This document shows, piece by piece, positions 20,910-30,809 of a DNA stretch of 64,000 nt. A model generated the notes under the pieces. That model was not told the DNA's origin and made no database searches. It worked only from the letters and a program-made list of their open reading frames with translations. Source of the DNA: Symbiodinium natans (lineage: Eukaryota > Sar > Dinophyceae > Suessiales > Symbiodiniaceae). The translations under genes were made by a program, and so were the position numbers. The stretch lies in NCBI GenBank assembly GCA_905221605.1, contig CAJNDS010001258.1:681857-745856 (forward strand). The letters are read 5' to 3'. Every line of letters begins with the position of its first letter. The first letter of the stretch is position 1.

Positions 20910-21740
20910 GGCGGGGTTAGGGTTTAGGGTTTAGGGTTTAGGGTTTAGGGTTTAGGGTTTAGGGTTCAGGGTTCAGGGTTCGGGGTTCGGGGTTTGGGGT
21001 TTGGGGGTTTGGGGGTTTGGGGGTTTGGGGGCTTCGGGTTTGGGGTTTGGGTGAAAAATACTTCAGGGGTTTAGGGGTGTCGGGGTTTAGGGGTTTGGGG
21101 GTTCAGGGTTTGGGGTTTGGGTGAAAAATGATTCAGGGGTTTAGGGGTGTCAGGGTTTAGGGGTTTGGGGGTTTAGGGTGAAAAATAATTCAGGGGTTTA
21201 GGGGTGTCGGGGTTTCGGGGTTATGGGTTTAGGGGTTTAGGGTTAGGGGTTAGGGGTTTAGGGTCTAGGGGGTTAGGGGTCCAGGGTTTAGGGGTTAGGG
21301 ATTTGGCCGTTTAGGACTGGATCGGGGGCTCCGGGTTTAGGGGTCCGGGTTTAGGGTTTAGGGTTTGGTTAGGGGGCTAGGGGTTTAGGGTTTAGGGGTT
21401 CGGGGTTTAGGGCTTCGGGTTTGGTTAGGGGGCTAGGGGTTTAGGGTTTAAGTGTCTAGGCTTCAGGGGTGAGGGGTTTAGTGTTTAGGCTTTGAGGGTT
21501 TGGGGTTCGGTTTTTTGTTTTGGTTTTTGTTGGGGGGTTTTGGGGGCTTCGGGGGTTTGCTTAAACTAAGCTCTAAGCTTCACCCAAAAGCCCCTGAAGG
21601 CCCCCGCCCCCCCTGCGCCCCGCCCCCCCTCAAACCCCTTGATCCTAAACCCGAAATGCAAAACCCTAAACCCCAAACCCCTAGACCCTAAGCCCCAGAT
21701 CTCTAAACTCCAAACCCCAAAGCCCTAAACCCTTTAGGCT
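20910..21740. repeat. Degenerate TTTAGGG and a 60-70 bp minisatellite
   Basis: TTTAGGG passes into GGGGGTTT, then three copies of a unit beginning GTGAAAAAT and containing CAGGGGTTTAGGGGTGTC (about 21049-21225), then degenerate repeat. No gene seen. Confidence 0.85.
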
Positions 21741-21757
21741 TCAAGGCTTCAACCTCG

Positions 21758-21826
21758 GGATGTTCAGAGGTGCGGTTTGTCTCCTGCTGATGTTCAAAGG
21801 CTTCAGCTCCCGCTTTGGGGCTTCAG
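21758..21826 (+). CDS. Exon-like island, hydrophobic
   Basis: The frame reads GMFRGAVCLLLMFKGFSSRF and ends near a GTTTGT site. Confidence 0.28.
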
Positions 21827-21851
21827 GGTTTGTTTGTTGATGCACCTTCAG

Positions 21852-21990
21852 ACAAATGTCACGGGATCCCAGCAGTGGGCCCACAATTGGCCCCAGTGGC
21901 CCTCTATACAGAATTTATATAGATATATGTATATACAAGTATCAGATTATCGAATTGAAGCCGGATTTCCGAGCTCCCTAAATCTTGAAC
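21852..21990 (+). CDS. Exon-like island
   Basis: GATGCACCTTCAG precedes a frame reading TNVTGSQQWAHNWPQWPSI; the open frame continues through a TATA-rich stretch. Confidence 0.33.
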
Positions 21991-22062
21991 CCAAAAACCC
22001 TTACACCCTAAACCCTAAACCCTAAACCCTAAACCACCCTAAACCCTAAACCCTAAACCCTA

Positions 22063-22161
22063 AAAAGCAGCGTGTGCCACGGGACCCTCAGGATTCTGTG
22101 CGGAACCGGTACCTGAACTTGCCCGACCACGCGCTGCTGGCCGCCTCAGCTGAAGAAGGGT
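22063..22161 (+). CDS. Exon-like island
   Basis: The frame reads KQRVPRDPQDSVRNRYLNLP and then DHALLAASAEEG, between CCCTAAA and TTTAGGG arrays. Confidence 0.4.
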
Positions 22162-22174
22162 TCAAAGGTTTGGG

Positions 22175-22380
22175 GTTTAAAGGGTTTAGGGTTTGGGGTT
22201 TAAAGGGTTTAGGGTTTGGGGTTTAGGGTTTAGGGTTTAAGGGTTTAGGGTTTAGGGTTTAGGGCTTGAGGGTTTGAGGGTTTGAGGGTTTGAGGGCTTG
22301 AGGGTTTGAGGGTTTGAGGGTTTGAGGGTTTGAGGGTTTGAGGGTTTGAGGGTTTGAGGGTTTGAGGGTTTAGGGCTCAG
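22175..22380 (+). repeat. TTTAGGG array passing into TTTGAGGG octamers
   Basis: About thirteen GAGGGTTT octamers at 22261-22370 within heptamer sequence. Confidence 0.95.
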
Positions 22381-22669
22381 GGAGTTTAGTGCAAGTCCAG
22401 AGGCCCGAACCCTCCGAATCGCCCCTGCACAGAAGCGCCGTGAATCTCTGAACCACCCTTTAGCGTTTGGGGTTTAGGGTTTCGGGTTTAGGATTTAGGG
22501 TTTAGGGTTTAGGGTTTAGGGTTTAGGAAGCCTTAGGGCTAAGAATGAAAGGGTCCTATGGGGTTGGCAGAGTCTTAGGGCAGTTACAAGGGCCACAAGG
22601 GCCCTGGGTGTGGGCCCTGAATTCTTGAGAGCCCTTCTATGCCCCTGATCATTACCTATAGACTTAGTA

Positions 22670-22850
22670 GCTAGGTGAGCACACTTGACACTTCTTGGGA
22701 TACTAAATCCCCTAGAGAACTGAAAGTGTACACTTTTTGGGGGGGCTTATGAACTCAGCACCTAAGTGTTTTGGGATACTATAACCCCCTATAGAACTGA
22801 AAGTATACCCTTTTTGGGGGGATTCTGAACTCAGCAGCTAAGTAGGGACC
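22670..22850 (+). repeat. Tandem duplication of a unique unit of about 90 bp
   Basis: TTGGGATACTAAATCCCC and AGAACTGAAAGTGTACACTT recur one unit later as TTGGGATACTATAACCCC and AGAACTGAAAGTATACCCTT; unit borders carry AACTCAGCA(C/G)CTAAGT. Confidence 0.85.
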
Positions 22851-22865
22851 TTTAGAGATGGTCCC

Positions 22866-22962
22866 TGAAGGCCTGCGGCTTCGGCATCAACCGAATCTCG
22901 AGGTTCCTTGTGGCTGCTCGGCCGCAAAGACCCACCCGAGTGGCTTGTGGATTGCCTGATAT
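22866..22962 (+). CDS. Exon-like island
   Basis: The frame reads KACGFGINRISRFLVAARPQ and onward, ending in a TTTAGGG array. Confidence 0.33.
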
Positions 22963-22996
22963 CTGTTTAGGGTTTAGGGTTTTGGGTTTAGGGTCT

Positions 22997-23200
22997 GCCT
23001 CTCTGTCTCTCTGTCTCTCTGTCTCTCTGTCTCTCTGTCTCTCTGTCTCTCTGTCTCTCTGTCTCTCTGTCTCTCTGTCTCTCTGTCTCTCTGTCTCTCC
23101 GTCTCTCTCTGTCTCTGTCTCTCTTCCGTGTCTCTATCTCTGTCTCCGCCTATGTCTGTGTTTCTGTCCCTGTCTCCCTCTCTCTCTCTGTCTCTGTGCA
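22997..23200 (+). repeat. (TCTCTG)n-type microsatellite
   Basis: Long TCTG/TCTC tandem, decaying downstream. ORFs across it on both strands are artefacts. Confidence 0.97.
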
Positions 23201-23744
23201 TGTGTGTGGAGGGGCTTAGGATGTAGGACTTAGGATGGCCGTGTGGTGAAGTCTTGTAGTCTTTTGGTCTCTAAGATACTTAGGAGGCATATAGCGGGGT
23301 GGATGTTGGCCACTGCATTCAATACTAAACCCTAGGGCTTTGTTCCCGAACCTTAATCCTAAGGGTTTAGCTTAGGTTTTCGGGAATCCCAAGCCACATA
23401 CCCAAACTGATCCCTAAACCTTTTTCTTTGTTCATAAACCCGAAGCTCCCTAAACCCTAAACCCTGAACTTTTTGTCATAGACCCGAAGCTCCCGACCTG
23501 AACTGCCAGGAGCAGCTCGCCTACGATTCCTTCAGCCATCTCCCCTCAGGTCGGGTACAGCAAGACACTGGTGCGCTTTGAGGTTTTTTGGTTTAGGGTT
23601 TAGGGTTTAGGCTTTAAGGTTTAGGATGTGGAGGTTGCAGGGTCTTTGGGTGGGGAGTTTAAGGTTCAGGCGCCCTAAACCCCAAAGCCTTAACCCTAAG
23701 CCCTCGGGCAAAACCCTGTCCTAGGCGCAAGGATGATTTTGCAG

Positions 23745-23819
23745 GTCGTCTTCCAGATCATCTACTTCACCCTCATGTCGCAGCCTGGCGTGGGAAAGGG
23801 CCTTCCGAACTCTTGTTAG
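23745..23819 (+). CDS. Exon-like island, hydrophobic start
   Basis: GATTTTGCAG precedes VVFQIIYFTLMSQPGVGKG, closed by TAG. Its start resembles the island at 33959 (VVYLFLF), which may only reflect shared membrane-helix composition. Confidence 0.38.
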   Translation, partial: VVFQIIYFTLMSQPGVGKGLPNSC

Positions 23820-24071
23820 GGTTTAGGGTTTGGGGTTTGGGGTTTAGGGTTTGGGGTTTGGGGTTTAGGGTCTGGGGTTTAGGGTTTAGGGTTTGGGGTT
23901 TGGGGCTTGGGGGTTAGGAGTTCAGGGCTGAGGCAGTCGGGATCTGAGTGTCCTAGACACCGTTCGTGCCTGAGCGCGGGAACCTGTTTGCCCCGAACTC
24001 TGGAAGCTCCCTGACACTTTAGGACGAAGCTACCTTTTCCCTATAAACCCTAAACCCTAAACCCGAAACCC

Positions 24072-24185
24072 CAAGAATCAGGATAGCAGTCATCCGCTTG
24101 GATGCCTGGTTCTCCTCGACAAGGATCGTTGTCCGGGGGGAGGGGGAGGGCGGTGTTTATGTTCCGGCCCTGGAGAACATAAATA
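24072..24185 (+). CDS. Exon-like island with stop
   Basis: The frame reads KNQDSSHPLGCLVLLDKDRC, then a glycine run from a G tract, closed by TAG. Confidence 0.33.
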
Positions 24186-24382
24186 GGGTTTAGGGTTTAG
24201 GGTTTGGGGTTTGGGGTTTGGGGTTTGGGGTTTAGGGTGTAGGGTTGAAAGTTTGAGCCAGTAGGCTCTTTTGGGTATTGATTTTTGTTTTGGTTTTTGT
24301 TGTTTTGCCCTAAACCCCACAACCTTAACCCTAAACCCTAAACCCTAATCCGAAACTGTTTGGGGTTTGCGGTTTCTTTCAG

Positions 24383-24460
24383 CCCTGGTTTTGCGTCGGG
24401 GTGCTTGCCTCTCTGAAGTCCTGCCCACAGCAAACGTCACCGTCTCCCACAAACCAAGCC
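24383..24460 (+). CDS. Exon-like island
   Basis: GGTTTCTTTCAG, a strong acceptor, precedes ALVLRRGACLSEVLPTANVT. Confidence 0.38.
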
Positions 24461-24474
24461 CTAAATCCTAAACC

Positions 24475-24620
24475 CTAAACCCTAATTAAACCCTAAACCC
24501 TAAACCCTAAACCCTAAACCCTAAACCCTAACCCTAAACCCTAAACCCTAAACCCTAAACCCTAAACCCTAAACCCTAAACCCTAAACCCTAAACCCTAA
24601 ACCCTAAACCCTAAACCCAC
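24475..24620 (-). repeat. CCCTAAA array
   Basis: Long near-perfect heptamer array ending in CCCACCACAG, the acceptor-like edge of the next island. Confidence 0.95.
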
Positions 24621-24625
24621 CACAG

Positions 24626-24697
24626 GGCATGCAAATCCAGGAAAGAGCGCCAGGAGCTCGAGAAGGTGGCAGAGCTGCGGCATGAGCCCCTGACTAA
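24626..24697 (+). CDS. Exon-like island, helical and charged
   Basis: CACCACAG precedes a frame reading ACKSRKERQELEKVAELRHE, a likely coiled or single helix. Confidence 0.4.
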
Positions 24698-25030
24698 TTT
24701 AGGGTTTAGGGTTTCGGGTTTCGGGTTTAGGGTTTCGGGTTTAGGGTTTCGGCTTTGGGGTTTGGGGTTTAGGGTTTAGGGTTTGGGATTTGGGGTTTGG
24801 AGTTTAGGGTTTAGGGTACGGTTTGGGGAGGGAGTGGAGAACCCCCTAAACCCTAAACCCTACACCCTAGACCCCCGTAGGGTTTAGGGCTTTACTGGTA
24901 AACCTTTAGCAGGGCCTTAGGTGGGTCCCATACCTTGAAAAGAGTGAGTTTAGGGTTTAGGGTTTAGGGTTTAGGGCTTTTGGTTTGCCAGAAAAGGGCA
25001 GGGCAGGGGGGGGGGGGGGGTGCGTTTAAG

Positions 25031-25111
25031 GACTGGATCGTGGCTGCGGAAATGGAGGCACCGGCTCGGACTTGTGTTGTTTTCACCTTCATGAACCCCA
25101 ATTTTGGTGGT
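25031..25111 (+). CDS. Exon-like island
   Basis: TTTAAG precedes DWIVAAEMEAPARTCVVFTF, ending at a GTGGTT site next to a TTTAGGG array. Confidence 0.38.
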
Positions 25112-25143
25112 TTAGGGTTTAGGATTTAGGGTTTAGGGTTTAG

Positions 25144-25252
25144 GGCACGTATAACCCCAATTATAACTGTAGTTATAAGCCCGCAAAGTCCCCTAAGTAG
25201 GTTATAAGTAGACTTATGGTTGGCGTTCTAAGTGCCCATGAACCTCCCAGTG
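25144..25252. mobile_element. Element B copy
   Basis: CACGTATAACCCCAATTATA at the left; the right end GTGCCCATGAACCTCCCAGT is intact. Confidence 0.75.
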
Positions 25253-25656
25253 GGCTGTTTGGGTGCATACTTTCTTCTGTGGTGCTGTTATGTTATGTGG
25301 CTTTGCACACCTACAGGGTTTAGGGTTTAGGGTTTAGGGATGAGGGTTTAGGATATCAGGGTGTTTTTGCTTCAATGCTGCTTTTGGTGGGCTTAGGGTC
25401 CAGAGTTGGGTGGATTTCGGAGTGCAGGTGTGTGTGGACGTTTACGGCTTGGGTTTGTCTACGTCGAGGTTCATGGATACTTGTAACAGCAAGTATCACT
25501 GTACTTCCTAAGCCCTAAACCCTAAACCCTAAACTTTTAAACCCTAAACCCCAAACCCCAAACCCTAAACCCTAAACCCTAAACCCTAAACCCTAAACCC
25601 ATAGGCCCTAAACCCTGAAGGCCTCAGCTCCTCCACCCCCAACCCCCTGTAAAACC

Positions 25657-25790
25657 CACAAGCGCCTGAAACCCAAAACCTCCCAAACCGCCGCGAAGAC
25701 TGCTCAGAAGTCCCAAACCCCGAGCCCTCAGCCACAGGCGCTTATTTGGCTTCAGGGCTTTGTTTACGCTTTTTCCATGGGAAGCATCGA
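25657..25790 (+). CDS. Exon-like island
   Basis: The frame runs from a lysine/threonine-rich part (PKTSQTAAKTAQKS) into ALIWLQGFVYAFSMG. Low-complexity start lowers confidence. Confidence 0.28.
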
Positions 25791-25840
25791 CCCTAAGCAC
25801 TACACCCTAAAACCCAAACCCTAGACCCTGAACCCTCTAA

Positions 25841-25942
25841 GCCCTCAACGCCCTGGAGATCGCCAACAGCCTCGGCCATACCATGACGCACGCGCTGGCC
25901 TTCGTCTATGGTTGGGGCCGCCTGGCATTGAGCAGGAGGACC
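25841..25942 (+). CDS. Exon-like island, possible membrane segment
   Basis: The frame reads ALNALEIANSLGHTMTHALA and then FVYGWGRLALS. Its GWG pattern is similar in kind to MSLTVGWAW in the island at 30810. Confidence 0.4.
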
Positions 25943-26608
25943 CTAAAACCCTAAAACCTAAAACCTAAAACCCTTAACCCTTAACCCTAACCCTTAACCC
26001 TTACAACCCTCAGCCCTCTAAACCATCCAAACGCTTCAAGGCCTATAAATAACCATTGAACCCTTTAAACCCATGACCTCTTTAAGCCCTTAAATCCCTG
26101 TACGCCTTGAATCCCAAAATCCCAAAACGCCAGAAAACACCTACAAAACCTTAAACGCCCTAAGAAACCCCAAAACGAAGGTTGGAACCTTGGTGGCCCA
26201 TACTTCGGATCCCCTACGAAAAACCACCTTGAGAGCCGCCCTAAAGCCGCTCACCAGTCCCGTTTCCCTCACATTCCCAGACCCTAAACCCTAAACCTTA
26301 TAAACCCTAAACCCTAAACCTAAACTCTAAGCTGCAAAAGCCAGGTGGGGCCGCCTTGAGGGGGTTCTGAAGGCATGTTCTAAGGATTTGGAGAAGTGAC
26401 CCATTGTAAGACATAACTCAGCCTGAAGCTCCCTGAACCTTTGCATTTTTGTCGGTCCCGAGCTTGGGGGTATGAGATGGTGCCCGAGGTGTTTCCGACA
26501 CGTTGCGGTCGTGTCTTGGCCTTTCTTTTCCGAGGGGGGGCGGGGAGGGGAGGGGAGGGGGAGTTAGGGTTTAGGGCTTGCATGGGCTTTGTAAGACTCA
26601 GCCTTCTC

Positions 26609-26652
26609 TCAGCTGCCGTTTACGAGTTAGATGTCAACCCAGTGGGCTTAGA
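26609..26652 (+). CDS. Short exon-like island
   Basis: GCCTTCTCTCAG, a good acceptor, precedes AAVYELDVNPVGLE. Confidence 0.3.
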
Positions 26653-26705
26653 GTCTAGGGTTTTTGGGTTTAGGGTTTAGCTGATAGCTTCGGGGTTTCA
26701 GGGTC

Positions 26706-26870
26706 CAGTTGGAAGAGCAAGAAATGATTTCACCAACCACCCTGCCTGTCTACACAGCGGTTGGGATTCATGCTGGGGTTAACAAAGACACGCATCTAGC
26801 GGATCTAGCGCATCTAGCGCACTGCCCCAGCCATCCTGCTTCTGGAAACCTTGGGAGTTTACTCCTGGTA
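26706..26870 (+). CDS. Coding island with internal 9-bp repeat
   Basis: About 50 open codons (EEQEMISPTTLPVYTAVGIH and onward). CATCTAGCG/GATCTAGCG repeats give AHLADLAHLAH. A GTAGGT donor-like site follows LGSLL. Confidence 0.38.
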
Positions 26871-26933
26871 GGTGTACCCCTTGTGCAATGACGACTTTTC
26901 CTACGGAACCCCCCTGTCACGCCCGTGTCACCC

Positions 26934-27024
26934 CCCAATCAGAAGTCGACCTATAACCTACTTTGGGAACTTAGGGGGCTTATAAATACGATTTATAAGT
27001 AGCCGTGAACCTCCAAGTAGGGGC
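26934..27024. mobile_element. Element B, decayed copy
   Basis: Contains CTTATAAATACG and the right end CCGTGAACCTCCAAGTAGG. Confidence 0.6.
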
Positions 27025-27028
27025 ACCG

Positions 27029-27092
27029 CAAAATCTTGAACTCAGTCCGGCAACCGGTTGATGATCTGAACCAGTCTGAGGTTACCAAACAG
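27029..27092 (+). CDS. Short exon-like island
   Basis: The frame reads KILNSVRQPVDDLNQSEVTK and ends at G|GTTTAG of an array. Confidence 0.33.
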
Positions 27093-27352
27093 GGTTTAGG
27101 GTTTAGGGTTTAGGGCTTAGGGTTTAGGGCTTCGGGTTTAGGATCTTGGGGTGTTGAGGGTTAGGGTTGAGGCTTGAGGTTTGGGGCTTGGGGGTGTCAA
27201 GGGTACTCTAGGACCTAAGACGCCCGCTTAGCAACACGGGGCACCTTTTGTTCGGCTAGGTTGCCCGGGGGCTCTATAGGCGCTGGACTAACCCTTGACC
27301 CTAAACCTGTACTTCCCAAACTCAACGACCCAACCCGACACTACGCCCCCTA

Positions 27353-27401
27353 GGCCCTAGCCCCTCCCTACAAGGATCCCTGGCCCCTCCCTACAAGGAT
27401 C
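27353..27401 (+). repeat. 24-bp tandem duplication
   Basis: CCCCTCCCTACAAGGATC occurs twice in tandem; the second copy supplies AAG just before the island at 27402. Confidence 0.85.
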
Positions 27402-27628
27402 TACTACGACTTCTTTGTGGGCTGCGCGTCATGGAAGCAGTGCGACTACATGCACGTGCGGCCTCGCTGAACATCTGTCAGTCGGCTGTACTCACTCCCC
27501 TAACTTGTTGCACTGTAGAACAACCCCTAGAATCTTTCAGGAACGGTTTGACAGGCACGGTTTCGGGTTCGCCGTTGATTAGACTCTTTGTTCGAAAATC
27601 AAAAGTTCCAGGAGTTAACCCAAACTAG
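27402..27628 (+). CDS. Coding island, two competing frames
   Basis: One frame reads IYYDFFVGCASWKQCDYMH and closes with TGA near 27470. Another is open from 27431 (ATG) to a TAG at 27628 (65 codons). Only one can be right. Unknown protein. Confidence 0.35.
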
Positions 27629-27789
27629 AAGTTCACAACTGTGCTGAAGCCTTCAGACGCCGTATATCAGAGTTGAGCAAGTCTGGAATCGTTCTAGACG
27701 TGAAGCCCCAAGCTTCGCGCGTAAGCGCGCCGAAGTCAGGCTGCTTCCTGTTTGAACAACTTGAAGCAACAGTGCGGTTTAGGGTTTAG
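27619..27789 (+). CDS. Coding island, about 56 codons
   Basis: Open from after a TAA at 27616 to a TAG inside the next TTTAGGG array. Contains RRRISELSKSGIVLDVKPQA and then SGCFLFEQLEATVRF. CCTTCAG and AACTAG are possible acceptors. Confidence 0.42.
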   Translation, partial: PKLEVHNCAEAFRRRISELSKSGIVLDVKPQASRVSAPKSGCFLFEQLEATVRFRV

Positions 27790-27830
27790 GGTTTAGGGTT
27801 TAGGGTGTAGGGTTTAGGCTCCAGTCTCGC

Positions 27831-27956
27831 ATGGATAAACCGGCTCTGCAGCCCCCACAAAGCATCTTCAACTGTCGCAAGACTTCGCTGCTCGAGGCTC
27901 CTAAGGGTTTCAAACTATATACAAAGTCCGGCTCTAGACCAAGGTTGCTGTTCTAA
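27831..27956 (+). CDS. Small ORF or last exon
   Basis: ATG to TAA, 41 codons: MDKPALQPPQSIFNCRKTSL and onward, ending SGSRPRLLF. The frame is also open slightly upstream. Confidence 0.4.
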   Translation: MDKPALQPPQSIFNCRKTSLLEAPKGFKLYTKSGSRPRLLF

Positions 27957-27957
27957 A

Positions 27958-28085
27958 ACCCTAAACCCTACACCCTGAACCCTGAACCCTAAACCCTAAA
28001 CCCTAAACCCTAAACCCTAAACCCTAAACCCTAAACCCTAAACCCTAAACCCTAAACCCTAAACCCTAAACCCTAAACCCTAAAC
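27958..28085 (-). repeat. CCCTAAA array
   Basis: Near-perfect heptamers. Confidence 0.95.
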
Positions 28086-28091
28086 ACAACT

Positions 28092-28180
28092 GAAGGGCGA
28101 CAAATTCATGGTGCAGAAGCTATGAGGCTTAAAGTTCACCGCGAAAGCTTATCGACCAAAACAGGTCGGAGAGCCCAATT
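28092..28180 (+). CDS. Exon-like island
   Basis: The frame reads EGRQIHGAEAMRLKVHRESL; a GTCGGA site or the array edge ends it. Confidence 0.33.
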
Positions 28181-28437
28181 GGTTTAGGGTTTAGGGTTTA
28201 GGGTTTAAAGTTTAGGGTTTAGGGTGTTCTGGGCCAGAAAGTTTATAAACAGCTCATTCGAGTCACGAGCTCACGACCAACAATGAAAAAATCCAAGGCA
28301 TTAGGATTGCCTTATAATGAGGACCCCACGAGGGATCATCCCAAAAATGGTGGGCAGAGTGAGGGTGGGCTGGTATGAGGGGGGCGGTACTTGTAATTTG
28401 CAAGGACAGAAGGGACAAGTTCCGCCATATAGCCCAA

Positions 28438-28515
28438 GCACCCTCTGAGGCACCCTCTACGCACCCTATAAGCACCCTCTAATGGCACCCTCTAAGAACC
28501 CTATAAGCACGCTCT
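28438..28515 (+). repeat. GCACCCTCTAAG-type minisatellite
   Basis: About six diverged copies of a 12-13 bp unit. Confidence 0.8.
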
Positions 28516-28706
28516 GCGCGAGCGCCCAGTCTAAGCCTAAGCCCTAAACCCGAAACCCTAAGCCCTAAACCCCAAACCCCAAACTCCAAACTCCAAACTC
28601 CAAACCCTAAACCCTAAACCCTAAACCCTAAACCCTAAACCCTAAACCCTAAACCCTAAACCCAAACCCTAACTTAGTCCCTGGGCCATTTTCCCTAAAC
28701 CCTAAA

Positions 28707-28805
28707 ATGCTACTGCTAGAGCCGGCTGAGGTGGATCTTCGCCATCTTGACGACGCTGGTGCTCGGAGACCGGACGGCAATTCCAGCGATCCCAGGGTGT
28801 ATGAA
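28707..28805 (+). CDS. Exon-like island, possible first exon
   Basis: ATG opens MLLLEPAEVDLRHLDDAGAR and the frame runs to a GTAGGG donor-like site at 28806. The plus frame is far better than any minus frame. Confidence 0.42.
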
Positions 28806-29139
28806 GTAGGGTTTAGGGTTTAGGGTTTTAGGGTTTTAGGGTTTAGTGTTTAGGGTTTAGGGTTTAGGGTTTGGGGTTTAGGGCTTAGGGTTTAGGATAT
28901 GGGGTTTAGGGTTTAGGATAATGGGTTTAGGGTTTAGGGTTTGGGGCTCAGGGGGGGGTTTCTGAAGATAGGGGTTGACAGTCGTAAGGGTTGAGGGTTT
29001 TGAAGTTAGTTTTTGGGCCATATGCATTCTCTGGCACCCCATTGTCTCCGAACGCGACATCTGGGGGCAATGATGCTGACAGTGCTTGGAGCTGTGATCC
29101 CTGAAGGCCTAAACCCCAGAATAGAACCCTCGGACCTTA

Positions 29140-29233
29140 AAATCTTAGGACCCTAGGACCCTAGCAGCCCAGGACCAGCAGCCTAGGACCCTAGGAATCT
29201 AGGAATCTAGGACCCCAGGACCCCAGGAGCCTA
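29140..29233 (+). repeat. CCTAGGA-type minisatellite
   Basis: Tandem AGGACCCT/AGGAATCT/AGGACCCC units. Confidence 0.85.
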
Positions 29234-29298
29234 AACTTGTTTAGGGTACATGGTTAATCCCTACACTCTACACCCAAAACACCGAACCCAAAGCCCGA

Positions 29299-29388
29299 GG
29301 ATACGGCATGCAGCACTTGAGCGTGAAGGAGTTTCGCAGTGACACGAGTATCTCGGCTCAGAGAGTGGAGAGTGGGAGAGCTCATTAG
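29299..29388 (+). CDS. Exon-like island with stop
   Basis: 29 codons (GYGMQHLSVKEFRSDTSISA and onward) closed by TAG. Confidence 0.35.
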   Translation, partial: GYGMQHLSVKEFRSDTSISAQRVESGRAH

Positions 29389-29402
29389 GGGGTTTAGGGT
29401 AT

Positions 29403-29500
29403 GTGTATATGTATATATATATATAGTATGCATTATTCATGCATATATATATATATATACCTATACATATATATATATATATATATATATATGCATACCC
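29403..29500. repeat. AT dinucleotide-rich palindromic microsatellite
   Basis: (TA)n/(TATG)n runs around TATGCATTATTCATGCATA; potential to extrude a hairpin. Tyrosine/isoleucine ORFs here are artefacts. Confidence 0.95.
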
Positions 29501-29622
29501 GGTATAGCCCCCGTAACCCGTAGTAGCTCCGCAATGGCTCTTTCTCGCGCCTTGAGGTTCCGCTATTAATGCCAAATCCCAAGCCCCAAACCCTAACCCT
29601 AAACCGCAAACCCCAAACCCTA

Positions 29623-29711
29623 CAATTCGCGGCCAACAAAGGCTGTGGATGATAAAGGAGGCCTCCGTTATTTCACAAAGAGCTCTTGGGCCTGGGTTTG
29701 CGCGCTCAGGG
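29623..29711 (+). CDS. Exon-like island
   Basis: The frame reads NSRPTKAVDDKGGLRYFTKS; a second plus frame is also open. Confidence 0.3.
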
Positions 29712-29852
29712 CCCTAAACCCTAAGCGCCAAACCCTAAACCCTAAGCCCTAAACCCTAAACCCTAAACGGCAAGTGTTGGGGCTCCAGACCTTGCGTTTT
29801 TGTGTTTTTTTTTCTAAGCCCTGAGGTGCTGAGTAGGGAACCCTGATAACCT

Positions 29853-30053
29853 TAGCCGTACTTGGAGGTTCCTGGGCACCTATAGCTCGTTTGGGGTTGC
29901 GGTTTGGGGTTGAGGGTTTTGGGGTTTGGGGTTTAGGGTTTAGGGTTTAGGATATAGGGTTAGGGGTACAGTGATAACCCCAATCATAACTGCACTGAGA
30001 AGCCCCCGAAGTCTGAGTCGGTTATAAGTAGACTTTCATGAACCTCCCAGTAT
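29853..30053. mobile_element. Element B split by a telomere-like array
   Basis: Left end TACTTGGAGGTTCCTGGGCA at 29853-29888, then about 80 bp of GGTTTGGGG/TTTAGGG, then the family continues with TAACCCCAATCATAACTG to the right end CATGAACCTCCCAGT at 30053. Confidence 0.75.
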
Positions 30054-30210
30054 TCTTTGTGGACCTTCGCAACCTAAACCCTAAAGCCTAAAGCCTAAAG
30101 CCTAAAGCCTAAACCCTAAACCCTAAACCTTCGGAACCAAAGGGGAACCCTGATTCCCTGATCCCAAGCCGAGGAATCTCAGCCAGAAATCGCCCAAAAA
30201 CCCGAAGCCC

Positions 30211-30337
30211 TACTTGGAGGTTCATGGGCACTTCTCACCCCAATTATAACTGTACTCATCAGCCCCCCTAAGTCCCCTAAGCAGGTTAGAAGTAGACTGA
30301 TAATTGGAGTTATATGTGCCCGTGAACCTCGAAGTAG
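30211..30337. mobile_element. Element B, best full-length copy
   Basis: TACTTGGAGGTTCATGGGCA at the left and GCCCGTGAACCTCGAAGTA at the right form terminal inverted repeats; the core has CCAATTATAACTGTACTC. About 127 bp, non-coding. Confidence 0.85.
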
Positions 30338-30370
30338 AGACACTAACTCCCTGAGCCGCATTCCCTCCTA

Positions 30371-30515
30371 CTATTTGGGGGTTTCCGAATTTAGGGTTTA
30401 GGGTTTGGGGTTTAGGGTTTCCGAAATTCGGGGGTACCTTGTTGGGGTCCTTATGATAAGGGAATCCTACTATTTGGGGGGTCTCTATTTGGGATCCCTT
30501 ATTTTCGTAAACTAA
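30371..30515. mobile_element. Element D interrupted by a telomere-like array
   Basis: GGGGGTTTCCGAA, then about 25 bp of TTTAGGG-like sequence, then GGTTTCCGAAATTCGGGGG and the rest of the element to ATTTTCGTAAAC. GTTTCCGAA is present on both sides of the insert. Confidence 0.75.
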
Positions 30516-30519
30516 AGCC

Positions 30520-30715
30520 CTAAACCCTAAACCCTAAACCCTAAACCCTAGACCCTAAACCCTAAACCCTGAACCCTGAACCCTGAACCCTGAACCCTGA
30601 ACCCTGAACCCTGAACCCTAAACCCTAAACCCTAAACCCCAATCCCTAAACCCTAAACCCTAAACCCTAAACCCTAAACCCTAAACCCTGACCCTGAACC
30701 CTAAAAACCTACCAA
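30520..30715 (-). repeat. CCCTAAA array with CCCTGAA block
   Basis: Seven CCCTGAA units lie together inside CCCTAAA, showing local spread of a variant. Confidence 0.95.
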
Positions 30716-30809
30716 GCCATCTCAAAGCCCGTGGGGAGCCCGGTTTAGGGCTAGTGTTTAGGGTTTAGGGTTTAGGGTTGAGAGCCTTAAGGGTTTCGGG
30801 ATCCAAGGT

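Noticed and set aside
22910-23233. Serine/leucine ORF and complementary RDRETERQ ORF
   Set aside because: Most of both comes from the TCTCTG microsatellite; only the first part (22866-22962) is retained as an island.
29261-29639. Tyrosine/isoleucine-rich ORFs on both strands
   Set aside because: They cross the AT dinucleotide microsatellite at 29403-29500.
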